Made by a program: the position numbers and the translations under genes
In this document: positions 1 to 10,717 of the stretch, piece after piece
How the letters are laid out: the number at the start of each line of letters is the position of its first letter
Numbering within the stretch: the first letter of the stretch is position 1
Assembly (NCBI GenBank): GCA_001599815.1
Contig: BCIA01000001.1
Location: forward strand, 5,228,978 to 5,292,977
Source of the DNA: Furcasterigmium furcatum
Lineage: Eukaryota; Ascomycota; Sordariomycetes; Glomerellales; Plectosphaerellaceae
Direction of reading: 5' to 3'
DNA: 64,000 nucleotides
The notes under the pieces: model-generated
Seen by the model: only the letters and a program-made list of their open reading frames with translations
Told to the model about the DNA's origin: nothing
The model's database searches: none

Positions 1-2869
1 GGGAGCAGCGCGGCGTCGTCGCTACCCAGGCCGACGGCGCGGAGGGTACGGCCCAGGGCGCTCTCAGAGTCGACACCACTAATCACGAGGACGACGCCCT
101 TGTTGCTCAGTAGACGGCTGACCGTGTTGAAGGCTTCGCCGGCAGAATAGTCCAGACCGCTGACGTGGTAGACGTCCAGGATGAGAAACTTGATAGGGCG
201 TTCCGAGAAGGCCGTATCAGTGATGAGGGCCCGGATCTTCTCCTCGACGCTGACGATGGTGCCGAAGAAGAGGAAGCCGGTGAGCTTCACGATGTAGATC
301 TGCTTGCGCACTTGTTGCAGGTATCGGTGCTGCGATGGATTCCTCCGCACAGTCGATCCCACGATATCACCGTTATAGCTCGCCCTCACGGCGGGAATCC
401 TAGAGGTCTGGATGATGAGCGAGATGAAAGCCAGCAATATTCCGACGCCGATGCCAACAACGAAATCGTAGATGCCCATGACGAGCACGATGACGACGAC
501 CTGGAACGTCAGTAACCGCCGGCCAGGGCGCTGGATAGGCTAACTCACGGTCAGATACTCTGCTACCTTGAGCTTCTTCCTCGGCAGCCAGACAGCTTCC
601 AGGAGCAGCTCAAAGCCGAGATCGAAGATGAGACATCCGACCATCATGACCGGGATATACCCAATGATCATCGGACCGATCATCATGACACAGAACGTCA
701 ATGCAGCCAGCATCACGCCAGCAAGCCGGCTATCTCCTCCAGAACGCATGAAGAAGACCGTGTTGGCATACACCAGGTAGTTCTGAATGCTGCCGGCCAT
801 ACCAGAAAGAAAGTTCGAGTATCCATGAAGCTTCAACTCCCTGTCGAGATCTGCGTGATCTTCGCCGGTCTGGAGTGCCAGCGCCGGCACGTTGATGGGC
901 ACATGAAGGATGCCGAAGAATGTCAACGCCAGCATCGCAGGTATCGTGTCCACGATGGCGTCCCATCGGACAAGATGGAATTCTATCGGAAGGTCAGCCA
1001 GTTGTCCTCACAAAAGGGGAAGCGATACACCCACTGTACAACGTCCAGAAATACCACCAAGGCTCATCGGCGGGCGGCCCGTCAAAGATCCAACCCTGCT
1101 CGCGAAGGGGATCTACATGAAGAGAGTCTATAACCGTGACGAAGAAATAGAAAAAGATGGGGATGGCAATGATGTACAAGGGCAGGAAGTACTTCGAAGC
1201 AACTTTGCTCTGACCGTAGAACAGGAAAATAGCCAGGACCAGCGGGATGGTCCAGAGCAGCACGGTGTCTGACTGGAACAACTTCCGGAGCGTCTCCAGG
1301 TCGTACTCGAGACTGCCGCTCATTCGAGCCGAAACTTCGAAGCCGGTAGCGACCAAGAACCAGCCGACGCCGCCGATGCATCCGATCAGGATGTGTCTCG
1401 GGATGAAGCCGACCATGTAGCCGAAGTTGAAGTAGCCCATGAGGAAGAAGACGAGGCCTGTCATCATGGAGCTGAGCGCAAAGGATGTGATGGTCGTCGC
1501 TATCACGGCGTCGGGATTTTGCTCGCCGACAATGTCGGTAATTGTTTGGGCCATATTGTGAAAGAAAGGGACGACTTCGATCTACGGTCGTCCGTCAGAG
1601 CAGAACCATGGCGGCAGATGAGAAATGCTTACCAGTTCAGATCCCACAGCTCCCCGGAACTTACTCCCCGATGAGAAAGTGAGTTGTGAGATGATCGTGC
1701 TCACATAGAAAATGGAGATACCAGCCGAGCCAAGGCCGGCAAAGATGGGCTTTCCCAGAGGGAACAGAATCATGCCTGGACGACCGGTCAGCATGCGCAG
1801 GTATTTCATACTTCGCGGAGGGGTCACTCACCATATGATAGCGCATCCAGCACATTCAGCAGCAAGCCCACGACTACCGCAGGCAAGCAAGCAACCGGCG
1901 CCACGATCACATTTCGAAACAACGTCTTCCTGTTCCAGACGTCCGGGCTTGTTGCCGCCTTGGCAGCATGCACCAGCTTGTGCTCGACGGAGTAGCCCAA
2001 CTTCTTAGCCCCATGTAACCAGTCCTTGCGCGGCTGTGGTTTCTGGCCCTCGATATCTCCCGTGGACGAGTTCCTACCGTTGCTCTGGTAGCTGCGCCGG
2101 GACGTCGTGATAAGCAGCGGCGTGTTCTCCGTGGGGTCTACGGTTCCCTCGCCGTCCTCGTCGTCGTCGTCGCCGCCCCCCTCCGTCGACCGCGACCGCT
2201 TCGGTTCAAGAGAGGCATGACGCTCCGGGGATTCTTCCTGTCTGGACTGGGGCGGGGATCTCCGCAGGAGGCTGGTCAGGATCGAGGGACCCTCGTTCCG
2301 CATGTCGTCTTCTTCTTCTTCGCCGGCTGGTGACGGGGGCTCGGAGACTTCCTGGATCGTGTCTGAGCCTGGCAATATGCTGTTCTCGGCATCGTCGTCC
2401 TCGTCATCTGCAAGGAGGTTGTCAGGGAGCGGGTGAGGAACTGGAGCCTGGGAGCGTCGGCGTGAGAGGAAGGCCGCGCTCTGAGGGGAGGTCTTGTCGG
2501 AAAGGAGGTAGGTCGCCAGCTCTGCCGTGTCCTGGCGCACGCTTCGGGCGTATTCGGCGCTGTCTGCGGGAGCTGGAATATCTGGTTAGCTTGGGAGAGG
2601 TGGATTGGCGACAGAGAGGGCAGCTTGCCTAGGTGGTCCCGGTTGGGGCCATGGATGAAGGACCGGATGGGCTCCCTCTGGCCAATTGACGAGGACAGCA
2701 ACCTTGCGGGATCACCAAAGCCGGGGTGCGAATGACGAGCAGAGCCGTTGATGGGTGTGGGCTCGGCGCTGTCGCCGTCCTGTTGGGGGGACAGATGGGA
2801 GGTCATGGAGGAAGCTCTCCTGCGCCATGGCGAGAAGCCGAAGTTCGGAGAGGACATGGCGACATCCAC
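1..2869 (-). CDS. SulP/SLC26-family vacuolar membrane transporter with STAS domain (Vsb1-like), 3' end cut by window
   Basis: Six exons read 2869-2629, 2572-1832, 1775-1633, 1581-1035, 982-549 and 500 to beyond position 1, giving at least 868 residues. A long disordered acidic/Ser-rich N-terminus (about 300 residues with Asp/Glu runs) precedes multiple hydrophobic segments, for example FPLGKPIFAGLGSAGISIFY and MMTGLVFFLMGYFNFGYMVG. The family-typical stretch GILHVPINVPALAL follows. The last visible exon runs from a hydrophobic segment into a STAS-like fold (FLILDVYHVSGLDYSAGEAF). The long N-terminal extension is the arrangement of the yeast vacuolar protein Vsb1 (YGR125W) group, implicated in storing basic amino acids, rather than plasma-membrane sulfate permeases; the substrate is inferred. 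Intron 1 begins with GC instead of GT. ATG 2869 is the first in frame; a second Met four codons on is also possible. Confidence 0.85.
2573..2628 (-). other. GC-AG intron in the SulP transporter gene
   Basis: The only junction that joins exon 1 (DHL) to exon 2 (PADSAEYARSV) in frame uses donor G|GCAAGC and acceptor TTCCAG, with CTAAC close before the acceptor. The 56-nt intron is a minor-frequency GC-AG type; all other introns modelled in the window begin with GT. Confidence 0.6.
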
Positions 2870-4512
2870 GGGGCCAGATTGCCTCAGCTACAAGTACCTA
2901 AGGGGAGGTGCAGCTTGTGGCTCCCGGTGGGCGCAAGCCAATGCTCGGGTAGGTCAGATCGAGGCCGAGTCGACAATGCACATGGCATGCGGCGGAGGGC
3001 GAGACGGACTGGACGTGGGACGGGAGCTGAGGGAGGTCGAGTCGGAGGACGGCCGGTCTGCCCCGGTGGATGACGCAAAAACTGTATTTACAGAGATGAA
3101 AGAAAAGAATCTACAAGGGGGTCAAGGCCTCGAAGCATCAACAATTGCTCGGTAGTATGTAGAGAGGTGGGAGATAACGGAGGAATGGCCCCAGCGGCCT
3201 TGGAGCATGCAGAGGGTTTCCATGGACCCAAGATCGGGGTCTTCCAAGGGAAGGCAAATGCAAAAGCGGGCGTCGACGGACGAACTTTGATGCTTTGCGC
3301 CCGCTAACTTTGCATGTGGCACTTGCGCCCCCCGCAGGGCCTGGGCGTTCGCGATGCGCGGCCCAGGCTCGACTTGCAGCTGCAGCACTGACGCAATCAG
3401 CCCCGCTGCTAGCACGACCTGGGAGCAGCGCTCAGTCTCGGCATTCCATGGCCCGGGGCGAGCACACTGAGACAGGTGCCCTGTGGAACTTTTCCATCAC
3501 CAGCAAATTCAACAACTCCCTGCCCTGCGCCTACCTAGACTTTCCCACACGGCAGTACAAAGCAGAGGGAAAGAAAGGTGAATAGAGATCCACAGATACC
3601 TTATAGATTAATGAGACAGTAACCCAGACAGTCCCGTACCAAATCATCCGCCGCTAAGGAGAGTACGAACCGCCAATGCATCCATAAACTTCTTCCACCT
3701 CCCTCCCTCCAGTAGGACGGGCGAATTGACGAATTGCACCTGCATATTCGGTGATCCTCACCCAGCATCGATCCTATCATCACAAGCAAAACATCACAGT
3801 CAACCGCTGCGGGGTTCTCGGTCGTAGTGCTCCTGGTGGCTTGGAGATGATCAGCCGGGCTCAAGACTAGCCTGCCCAGGTCCCGAGATAAGCAGTCAGA
3901 TGGTTCAATTGGCCTATTCTTTGTCAATTCCTCCTGTCAACCTTCGGCAGGCTATAATGGACATCCTCCTTGCAATACTTGACGTGATTCTGCCCTCATG
4001 CCAACAATCCAATTGCCGTCTTCCTACCTCTGGGCATGTCCCTGTGATTGGCATGGAACGTTCAAGAAAGTCGGCACTACCAATGCCATGTGGTCTGACC
4101 TGCAGCCTCTCGGATCGTCTGCCACATTTCCGCCATGTCTCACTGGTCCCCCGTAACGGCGTGCTCCTACGTGGTAGCGACATCGGACGTGGCTTCGGGC
4201 GAAGGCCCGTGAAGGCCAGCATGTTGGCCGTTGTTAATGCTGGAGATCGAGACGGGTTCGTTGACGTGCTGCCAATAAGGCAGCCTCAACAAACGGCTGG
4301 CCAGCGTCAGGGGTCCGAAAACCTGATGTGCACCCTGTCGAATCGGCTCCTAGGCCATCCTTCTGACAAGACTCTTGGCCCTGCCGGCAAACGACAAGAG
4401 GCTGGTCGCCGCGCACCTCTGCCCAACCTTCTGCCTGCGAGACGGAGACGCGGCAGCAACGCCCCCAGGTGGCCGCCCAACTCCCATCTGCCGCGATGAA
4501 TGTCCAGGCACG
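2870..4512. other. Intergenic region with no supported gene
   Basis: This stretch holds the 5' flank of the transporter gene and the 3' flank of PSF1. Open frames of up to about 200 codons (for example 3900-4499 plus) occur on both strands, overlap each other, and show no domain, low-complexity pattern or intron structure suggesting a protein. I see no tRNA or repeat here. Confidence 0.5.
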
Positions 4513-5261
4513 TTAACCCAGCTTCTGCAGATATCCTTGGGCAATCAATCGCTCAACATCGCCCTGTCGCACGTAAAACTGGCTGTTCTTCGTCAAAGTG
4601 ATAGCACTACACCAATGTCAGCAACATGGCACCTCGGGCATGCCCACGATAAACTCACCCGTATTCCGTCTGGATTTCTCCCGCATCTTTCAGCACGCGG
4701 ACGTCGATGAACAGGTCCCGCGGCGGCTCGAGGCTCCCCGTCAGGTCAATATCCGTCCACTGGCCCTTGTAAGCCGCCAGGAGATCGCCATACTGCCGCA
4801 CGTACTCCTCCTCCTGCGGGCTGAGGCTGCTCGTCGCCCCGTCCGTGCTGCCCAGGTTCCCCGTCGGGGCGTCGCGCACCTGCTGGCCCGAGAGATCCAC
4901 GACGTCAGCGCCCTTCCAGACCAGCTCCTCCAACTTGTCCGTCCGTGTGCGGTGGTACGCGAGGAGGCAGCGCTTGTTCCTCCGCATCGAGAGGTGGTTC
5001 ACGAGCAGCGTGCACGCGGTGGCCTGGTTGGCGGCTGGGTCGAATGAGCCCTGGAAGGGCTCCAGGAGCTCTGCGACATCTTTGTTGAGGTCTCGGACTT
5101 CTCGCGTCACGCCGCGGACGATCTCGGCCTGGTACTGCGGGAGGTGGGCGAGGTTCTGTGTTCGTTTGGCATGTTGCACCTATACGGGACGCGTCAATCG
5201 CTGGTCGAGGAGCCGTGTGGGGGCAATTAAGTACCAGCTTGTTGCCTAGGTCGCCGTACAT
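4513..5261 (-). CDS. PSF1: DNA replication complex GINS subunit Psf1
   Basis: Exons 5261-5235, 5179-4659 and 4606-4513 give 213 residues, the usual Psf1 length. The N-terminus MYGDLGNKLVQHAKRT is the family hallmark, the middle has NHLSMRRNKRCLLAYHRTR, and the C-terminus holds the small B-domain strand pattern TKNSQFYVRQGDVERLIAQG. Psf1 joins Sld5, Psf2 and Psf3 in the GINS tetramer, which with Cdc45 and Mcm2-7 forms the CMG replicative helicase in the nucleus. Exon 1 encodes only nine residues, so an ORF caller would miss the true start and begin at the GTG after the first intron. Introns are 55 and 52 nt with normal GT-AG ends. Confidence 0.95.
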
Positions 5262-5699
5262 TTGATCCGCTGGGAATATGTGGCCTGGCGATCACGTTTG
5301 AGAGTGTCCAAAATCGAGTGGTGGTGCTAGAGGAAGAGTCCCGTTGGGGACATTTCGTCGCGTCGCAGCTCCCGCCGGGCATGGGCCAGTTGCCCCTCAC
5401 TGTCACCCCGCCATGATCGCCCACTTTGATTCGCTTACTATTACAGGGATGCAGATGGGCAGCATCTGAGCCACCCCAGACATGCATTTTCGAGCACTCA
5501 CTTCCATTATTAGTTTGGTTCCATTAGGCAGTTGAGAGGCATCGATTCCATGGATTTTGTATTCGTAGCCTCGGACGCGAAAAGTCTATGGAAGGCTGCT
5601 TGCAGCCTGCAATCCGCCAGGAGATTGCGGGTTATCATTTTCCCCAGCCATCATACCTCGTAACAGTCATTCCTCCAACAATCCGACCGAACCAATAGC
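5262..5699. other. Intergenic region between PSF1 and the EF1-beta gene
   Basis: This is the 5' flank of PSF1 and the 3' flank of the downstream-reading EF1-beta gene. I see no gene, RNA or repeat in it. Confidence 0.5.
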
Positions 5700-6717
5700 T
5701 TAGAGCTTCTGCATGGCAGCCTATTCGTCTGTTAGTCCGGTGACTTGGTTCGGGAAACGTAAGGGGCACGCACGATATCGGTGGACTGAACGAAGTCCTC
5801 GAACTCCTGGATGGTGTTCTCGAGGTCCTCGAGAGAGACCTTCTCGTCCTCGACGACAAGGTTGATCTGGAGCTTCTTGATACCGAAGCCGACGGGGACG
5901 AGCTTGGAGGCACCCCAGACCAGACCGTCCATCTCGACGCTGCGGACAGCGGCCTCGAGGCCGACCATGTCGGTCTCATCATCTGCGAGTTCAACGTCAG
6001 TATACCAACACCATAAGCAACCGCGAAAGGTCGAAAAACATACCCCAGGGCTTGACGTCCATGGTGACGACGGACTTGGCGGTGGTCTTGGGCTTGGCCT
6101 CCTTCTTCTTCTTGTACTCGGCGAGGCGCTCCTCACGGATGCGGGCAGCCTCAGCATCCTCCTCCTCCTCGTCGCTGCCGAACAGGTCGACGTCATCGTC
6201 GTCCTCCTCGGCGGCGGGGGCCTTGGCGGGGTTCACGGGGAGCTCAGTGGTCTCGGGGCCGTAGACGGAGTAGGCCTTGGAGGCATCGCCGGGGAGGGTG
6301 GCGAAGTCGTTGTCGTAGGTGGAGATGTGCTTGTACCTGTTGTCGGTCAGATGGGATGCGGGACATGCTGAGGAGAGCGTTTGACTGACCAACGAGCGGC
6401 GTGGGGGTACTTGGTCGAGTCGGGGCCGGACTTCAGGGCCTTGAAGACGGCGACATCAGCCTGGGAGGGGGTGTAGCTGTCGCATGCCGTTAGCAACAGT
6501 CCGTTCGCCGTTTGAGCCCCTGTTCCGGGAGCTTAGCGTTTGCGAAGACTCACCCGACGATGTAGGACCTGGTGGTCAGCCAGGAGTTCAGGGCTGGGAG
6601 CAGTTAGTCATTGATCCGATCCAACCCCCTTCTCGATCGCGGGGCCATAACAATTGGAGCGGGGCGAATCATCATACAGGTGAGACCGGCGTCGGTAAGG
6701 AGGTCGAGGAAGCCCAT
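5700..6717 (-). CDS. EFB1: Translation elongation factor 1-beta (eEF1B alpha, guanine nucleotide exchange factor)
   Basis: Six exons (6717-6678, 6593-6554, 6476-6390, 6336-6044, 5982-5774, 5720-5700) give 229 residues, normal for the family. The N-terminal GST-C-like part reads MGFLDLLTDAGL then YTPSQADVAVFKAL; a central acidic stretch EEDDDDVDLFGSDEEEEDAE matches the family signature; the C-terminal exchange domain contains VKPWDDETDM, VGFGIKKLQINLVVEDEKV and ends with IAAMQKL. It recycles eEF1A-GDP to GTP in the cytosol. The last exon encodes only six residues plus stop. High intron density in a highly expressed translation gene is common in these fungi. Confidence 0.95.
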
Positions 6718-7221
6718 TTTGACTGAATTGCGGAAGACTTGGTCTGTCACGGGAAGAAGAAGGCGGTTGTTGAGGTTGAAAGACGTAAAAGTCGCGATGC
6801 TTGTCGAGAGGGGGGAGGCCGAAAAAATATGAACTGTCCCGAAAAGTGCTTGGGCGGCACCCCGCTCACCGCTGCCCCGCCAATGGGTCCCTCCTGCCTC
6901 AACTGTGCAGCTCGGGCACTGCAGCCTCTTGCCCCTCGGATTAAGTTACTGCCGCTTGGCCGGGCTAGGTCCCACTGGCCACGGGTGGACCCTTGCACGC
7001 CTCAGTTGTCCAGTATCCACTTTATTCAGATACCTAGTGTACTCGTAGCTGCAGGCACGAGCTCTACGTAACTCCTGCTCAAGACACTGACACCTTCGCT
7101 CAAGCTCCATCAAACAACGAAGCTCAGACAGTTCGTATCCTCCTCCTTCGCGACAGCAACAAACTCCGATACCACTGCCGACATATCTTGACGCCTCCTC
7201 AGGGCTCGACCACCAGCAATC
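6718..7221. promoter_or_regulatory. Divergent promoter region between EF1-beta and RPN13
   Basis: About 500 bases separate the two start codons of a divergent pair. No TATA box was recognised. The region must hold both promoters and 5' leaders; no further feature was seen. Confidence 0.4.
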
Positions 7222-8708
7222 ATGTCGATCGTCCCCCTCATCACCTTCAAGGCGGGCATCTGCGAGCTCTCCTCGGTATGAAGAACCAGCCGAACCTGGC
7301 GTTCGACCACTGCTAACCTCCCAACAGCACACAGACACGACGCCCAAGGTGCAACCCCAGGAGACGCCCGGCTACCTCTATCTGTACTCTGAAGATGGTT
7401 CGTACTTCCAACGAAAATGATCCTGACTGTCGGCTAAACAGTGCCCAGACCTGATTCACTTTTGCTGGCGTAACCGCAATGCGCCCATGGACGAACCCGA
7501 ACTCGATCTCGTCATGGTCCCTACCGATGGCCAATTTACTCCTTACGCGCCGAAAGACAAGCCGACAGCCAAGACCAATGGCCGCATCTTCGTCCTCAAG
7601 TTCGCCTCCTCGTCCGCCCGCCACTTCTTCTGGATGCAGTCCAAGCCGCAGGGCAGCGATCCCAGCTGGTTCAGCCCGCGAGACAAGAAGATCGGCCAGA
7701 TTGTGCACGATCTGCTACAAGGCGAGGAGGTGGACGTCACCCACGAGCTGTCTCAGGTGCGCAACGGCGGGCGCGACGACGACGATGACGAGACCATGGA
7801 AGACGTCGAGGGCCGCGGCGACCGGAACGACCCTCACGTCGGCGGTAGCGGTGGTGCTGGCCCCGGTGCCACCGGCGGCGATGTTCGGGAAGAAGGCGAG
7901 GATGCCCGAGAGGGAGGCGCTGACGGCGCACGAGCGTAGGTCACCCTCCCAACGTGCAGTAAACAGGTCGACGGGGGTTCTCATGGTGTCTACGGCTATG
8001 TTCAGAAAGAAAGCCCGGGAAGCAGCGCATTTGCGAGCGGCGAGCGTCGCGTGTATTCTATTAGACCAACCAAAATAAGCATGGTTCAGGGCTCCTATTC
8101 TGCACGGCATCAAGACACCATGGGGACTCTCGCTTGAAACGTGCCTAGGCTAACGGATTCTCAGAGCTACCGATGCCGACGCCGTCGTGCGGAACTTCCT
8201 TCAGTCGTTGCAGGGCAGCTCGGGCCTCCAAGGCCAGCAACAACAGGGGGGAGGCGGCGGCGGCGACAAGCCGTTCCCTTACCTGCACCACCTGTTGCCC
8301 AATGAGATCACGATACCCATGCTGCGAGAGGCCTCTGAAGAGTTTGTCGACAGTCTACTGAGCTTCCTGCCTCCCACCATCCTGGTGCTGGCGACGGATC
8401 AAGGCGATATTGGAGACGCGGAGCCCTCAGCCGATGCCGCGGCTGCCGCCAAGGCGTCTCTAAGCCTGGCAGAGAAGAAGCGCCTTCTTGAGAGGGTCTT
8501 GAGGAGTCCGCAGTTCCACCAGGCCCTCGGCAGCCTCACCATGGCCATCCGTGACGGCGGTCTCCCGACTATTTCCGAGGCGCTGAACATCAAGGTGGCT
8601 GATGGCGGATACATGAGGGGTGCGGGAATGCCCCTGGGCGGTGGCCAGGCAGTGGAAGCGTTTGTGGAGGGTGTGAAGAAGACGGTCAAGGAAGAGGAGC
8701 AGCAGTGA
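7222..8708 (+). CDS. RPN13: 26S proteasome regulatory subunit Rpn13 (ADRM1), ubiquitin receptor
   Basis: Exons 7222-7275, 7328-7397, 7449-7935 and 8165-8708 give 384 residues. The N-terminal Pru domain (about residues 5-130) has FKAGIC, GYLYLYSEDDLIHFCWRNR and FVLKFASSSARHFFWMQSK, closely matching the Pru strands of human ADRM1. An acidic/Gly-rich linker with a Gln-Gly run (GQQQQGGGGGGD) leads to a C-terminal DEUBAD-type domain (LLPNEITIPMLREASEEFVD, LLERVLRSPQFHQALGSLT), which binds the deubiquitinase Uch37. S. cerevisiae Rpn13 lacks that C-terminal half, so this is the full metazoan-like form. Intron 2 uses the acceptor CCCAG rather than the upstream AACAG, the only choice keeping the frame. 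Intron 3 is 229 nt, long for this genome, and falls in the linker. Confidence 0.92.
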
Positions 8709-9214
8709 AGCTGAGTTGTTCTGTAGTGTGTTTGCAGACACGTCAAGCCATGTACAAGTAGCTCTGATGAGTTGAGCAGTCCGTCGTTCCAGGGCGCATT
8801 CAGTCAGAGAGTTCCAAAGTGGGCAAAAGACCTCAGCCTCTCGCCGCATCCCTATTCATGCAAGTTCGGGCCTGGGATACCTTTGGGCGTGATGTGATTT
8901 GAGGAAACCCCAGGAATTGCGATGCATGCCAAGCTCCATGATCGTGGGGTTTCTGACTTCCATGACCATGGAGACAAGCAATGCCAACACTGCCCCAGGA
9001 TTGGATCAGCCATATCCGACTGACTGTTAGGAAACCGAGTCCATGTTTTAGCTCGAGAAATGCGCAACTGTTCATGACGTACGGCGGGAGCTGAGTGGAT
9101 TCATTGGCCTCACCATTCCTGCCCGTACCTGAACCAAAAGTGGATTTACAGCAATTGGAGAACTTCAGCTTCCAACCCTCGACTCTTCACACCTCAACCA
9201 CGTCCTCGCCGAAC
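8709..9214. other. Intergenic region between RPN13 and the RRM gene
   Basis: This stretch contains the 3' flank of RPN13 and the 5' flank of the next plus-strand gene. An open frame extends upstream from 9215 to a GTG at 9095, but no ATG lies in it. I see nothing else. Confidence 0.5.
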
Positions 9215-10384
9215 ATGACGGACATTGATCCCCCTCTCCCCACGTCCGTCGAGCACTTCGACAAGGACGACCGCATCTCCTTCTCCAAGCTCGACGGCAA
9301 ATACCTCGCCGTCCACGACGACGGCAGCGAATTCGAATTCGACGCCGCCACGCGCAAATGGGTCGTTGCCGCGGAAGAGGACTACGAGGCCGAAGATGAC
9401 ATCGCCGCCGAAGCTGCACGGACAGGCGGCAACACGCCCTCCGTATACGATGCCTCGCGCAAGCGCAAGGACGGCCCCTCGAACGGCAACGACGCAGAAA
9501 GCACCGCCTCGTCGAGCAAGCGGGCGCGACCAGCGAAGAAGGCCCGCGCGCCGCCGCAGCCGCGCCAGAACACCGCCGTGTACGTGACGGGCCTCCCTCC
9601 CGACGCGACGGTCGAGGAGATACAGGAGCTCTTCTCGCGCAAGGGCGGCGTCATCGCCGAGGAGATCGACAGCGGCCGGCCGCGGATCAAGATGTACTCT
9701 GACGACGAGGGGCGGTTCAAGGGCGACGCCCTCGTGGTGTTCTTCAAGCCTCAGAGCGTCGAGATGGCCATCATACTGCTGGACGACACGGACTTTCGGT
9801 TCTCGGACACGGGGCTGGGCAGCGGCAAGATGCGCGTGCAGGCGGCGGACGCGAGCTACAAGAAGACAAAGTACGACGAGGAGGGCACCTCGACGCCGGG
9901 AGGCAGCGGCAACGGCTCGGTAGAACCGAGTCAGCGAGGCAACGGCGGCAGTAAGGGGGGCGACAGGCAGAAGATCATAAGGAAGACACAGAAGCTGGAC
10001 GCCAAGCTTGCGGACTGGAGCGACGACGACGTGGCGGCGATACCGACCGAGTCGACGACCAAGTGGCAGAAAATGGTGGTCCTGCGGCACATGTTCACGC
10101 TGGCGGAGCTGGAGGAGGACCCGGCGGCGCTGCTCGACATCAAGGAGGATATCAGGGAGGAGTGCGAGAAGCTGGGCGCCGTCACGAACGTGGTGCTCTA
10201 CGACGAGGAGCCGGACGGCGTGGTGTCTGTGAAATTCAGGAAGCCGGAGTCGGCGCTGGCATGCGTGCAGCTCATGAATGGACGGAGCTTCGACGGACGG
10301 GTAGTGCAGGCCACGATATCCACGGGGAGCGAGAACTTCAAGAAGTCGAAAGACGCCGCAGCTGAAGAGGAGGACAATGACTAA
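9215..10384 (+). CDS. Tat-SF1/Cus2-like U2 snRNP-associated RRM protein
   Basis: A single exon of 389 codons. After an acidic N-terminal part (LDGKYLAVHDDGSEFEFD) and a basic Lys/Arg linker, a first RRM spans about residues 120-210 (NTAVYVTGLPPDATVEEIQE, then GDALVVFFKPQSVEMAI) and a second, U2AF-homology-like RRM spans about 287-370 (MVVLRHMF, REECEKLGAVTNVVLYDEEP, GVVSVKFRKPESALACVQLM, GRSFDGRVVQA). This architecture and length are those of Tat-SF1/Cus2, which associates with U2 snRNP and SF3b during branch-site recognition. ATG 9215 is used because the upstream frame has no ATG. The yeast partner of Cus2, Prp5, is also encoded in this window (54011-57649), though not adjacent. Confidence 0.88.
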   Translation: MTDIDPPLPTSVEHFDKDDRISFSKLDGKYLAVHDDGSEFEFDAATRKWVVAAEEDYEAEDDIAAEAARTGGNTPSVYDASRKRKDGPSNGNDAESTASSSKRARPAKKARAPPQPRQNTAVYVTGLPPDATVEEIQELFSRKGGVIAEEIDSGRPRIKMYSDDEGRFKGDALVVFFKPQSVEMAIILLDDTDFRFSDTGLGSGKMRVQAADASYKKTKYDEEGTSTPGGSGNGSVEPSQRGNGGSKGGDRQKIIRKTQKLDAKLADWSDDDVAAIPTESTTKWQKMVVLRHMFTLAELEEDPAALLDIKEDIREECEKLGAVTNVVLYDEEPDGVVSVKFRKPESALACVQLMNGRSFDGRVVQATISTGSENFKKSKDAAAEEEDND

Positions 10385-10717
10385 GTAGACAGGTAAATCC
10401 TGGGCGATTTGTACCATTTAGTAGCGTTATCATCAGGAGTCGCCATTACAGGAGTGTAAGAGTACAGGTAGTCGGACCCCTGAACGAGGTGGTCGCTCAT
10501 ATGAAGCCCTTCAAGATGTATTCTCCAGCCTCGGTGAGCAATTTCTCTTGGGATTTTATTTTAGTTTACCTCGCTTGGAGATGCAGTCTTCCTGGATCTC
10601 AACAACAAACCTTGAGGCCTCGAGTCCAGGCATAATAGGCATCGGGTGGAGAGGAGCTCATGAGGATCCAACACTCGCTCATTTAATAACACACTGCTGT
10701 ACTCGAATGCAGGTAAC
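10385..10717. other. Convergent 3' region
   Basis: The RRM gene and the DUF5519 gene end toward each other here. It should hold both 3' UTRs and polyadenylation signals. No gene was seen. Confidence 0.5.

Noticed and set aside
3900..4499. Plus-strand frame of 199 codons
   Set aside because: No domain, no start context or intron logic, and overlapped by minus-strand frames of similar size.
9095..9214. Upstream extension of the Tat-SF1-like frame
   Set aside because: It begins at GTG; the first ATG is 9215, which fits the family N-terminus.
9194..10417. Minus-strand open frame of 407 codons
   Set aside because: Antisense of the Tat-SF1-like gene, no recognisable domain.
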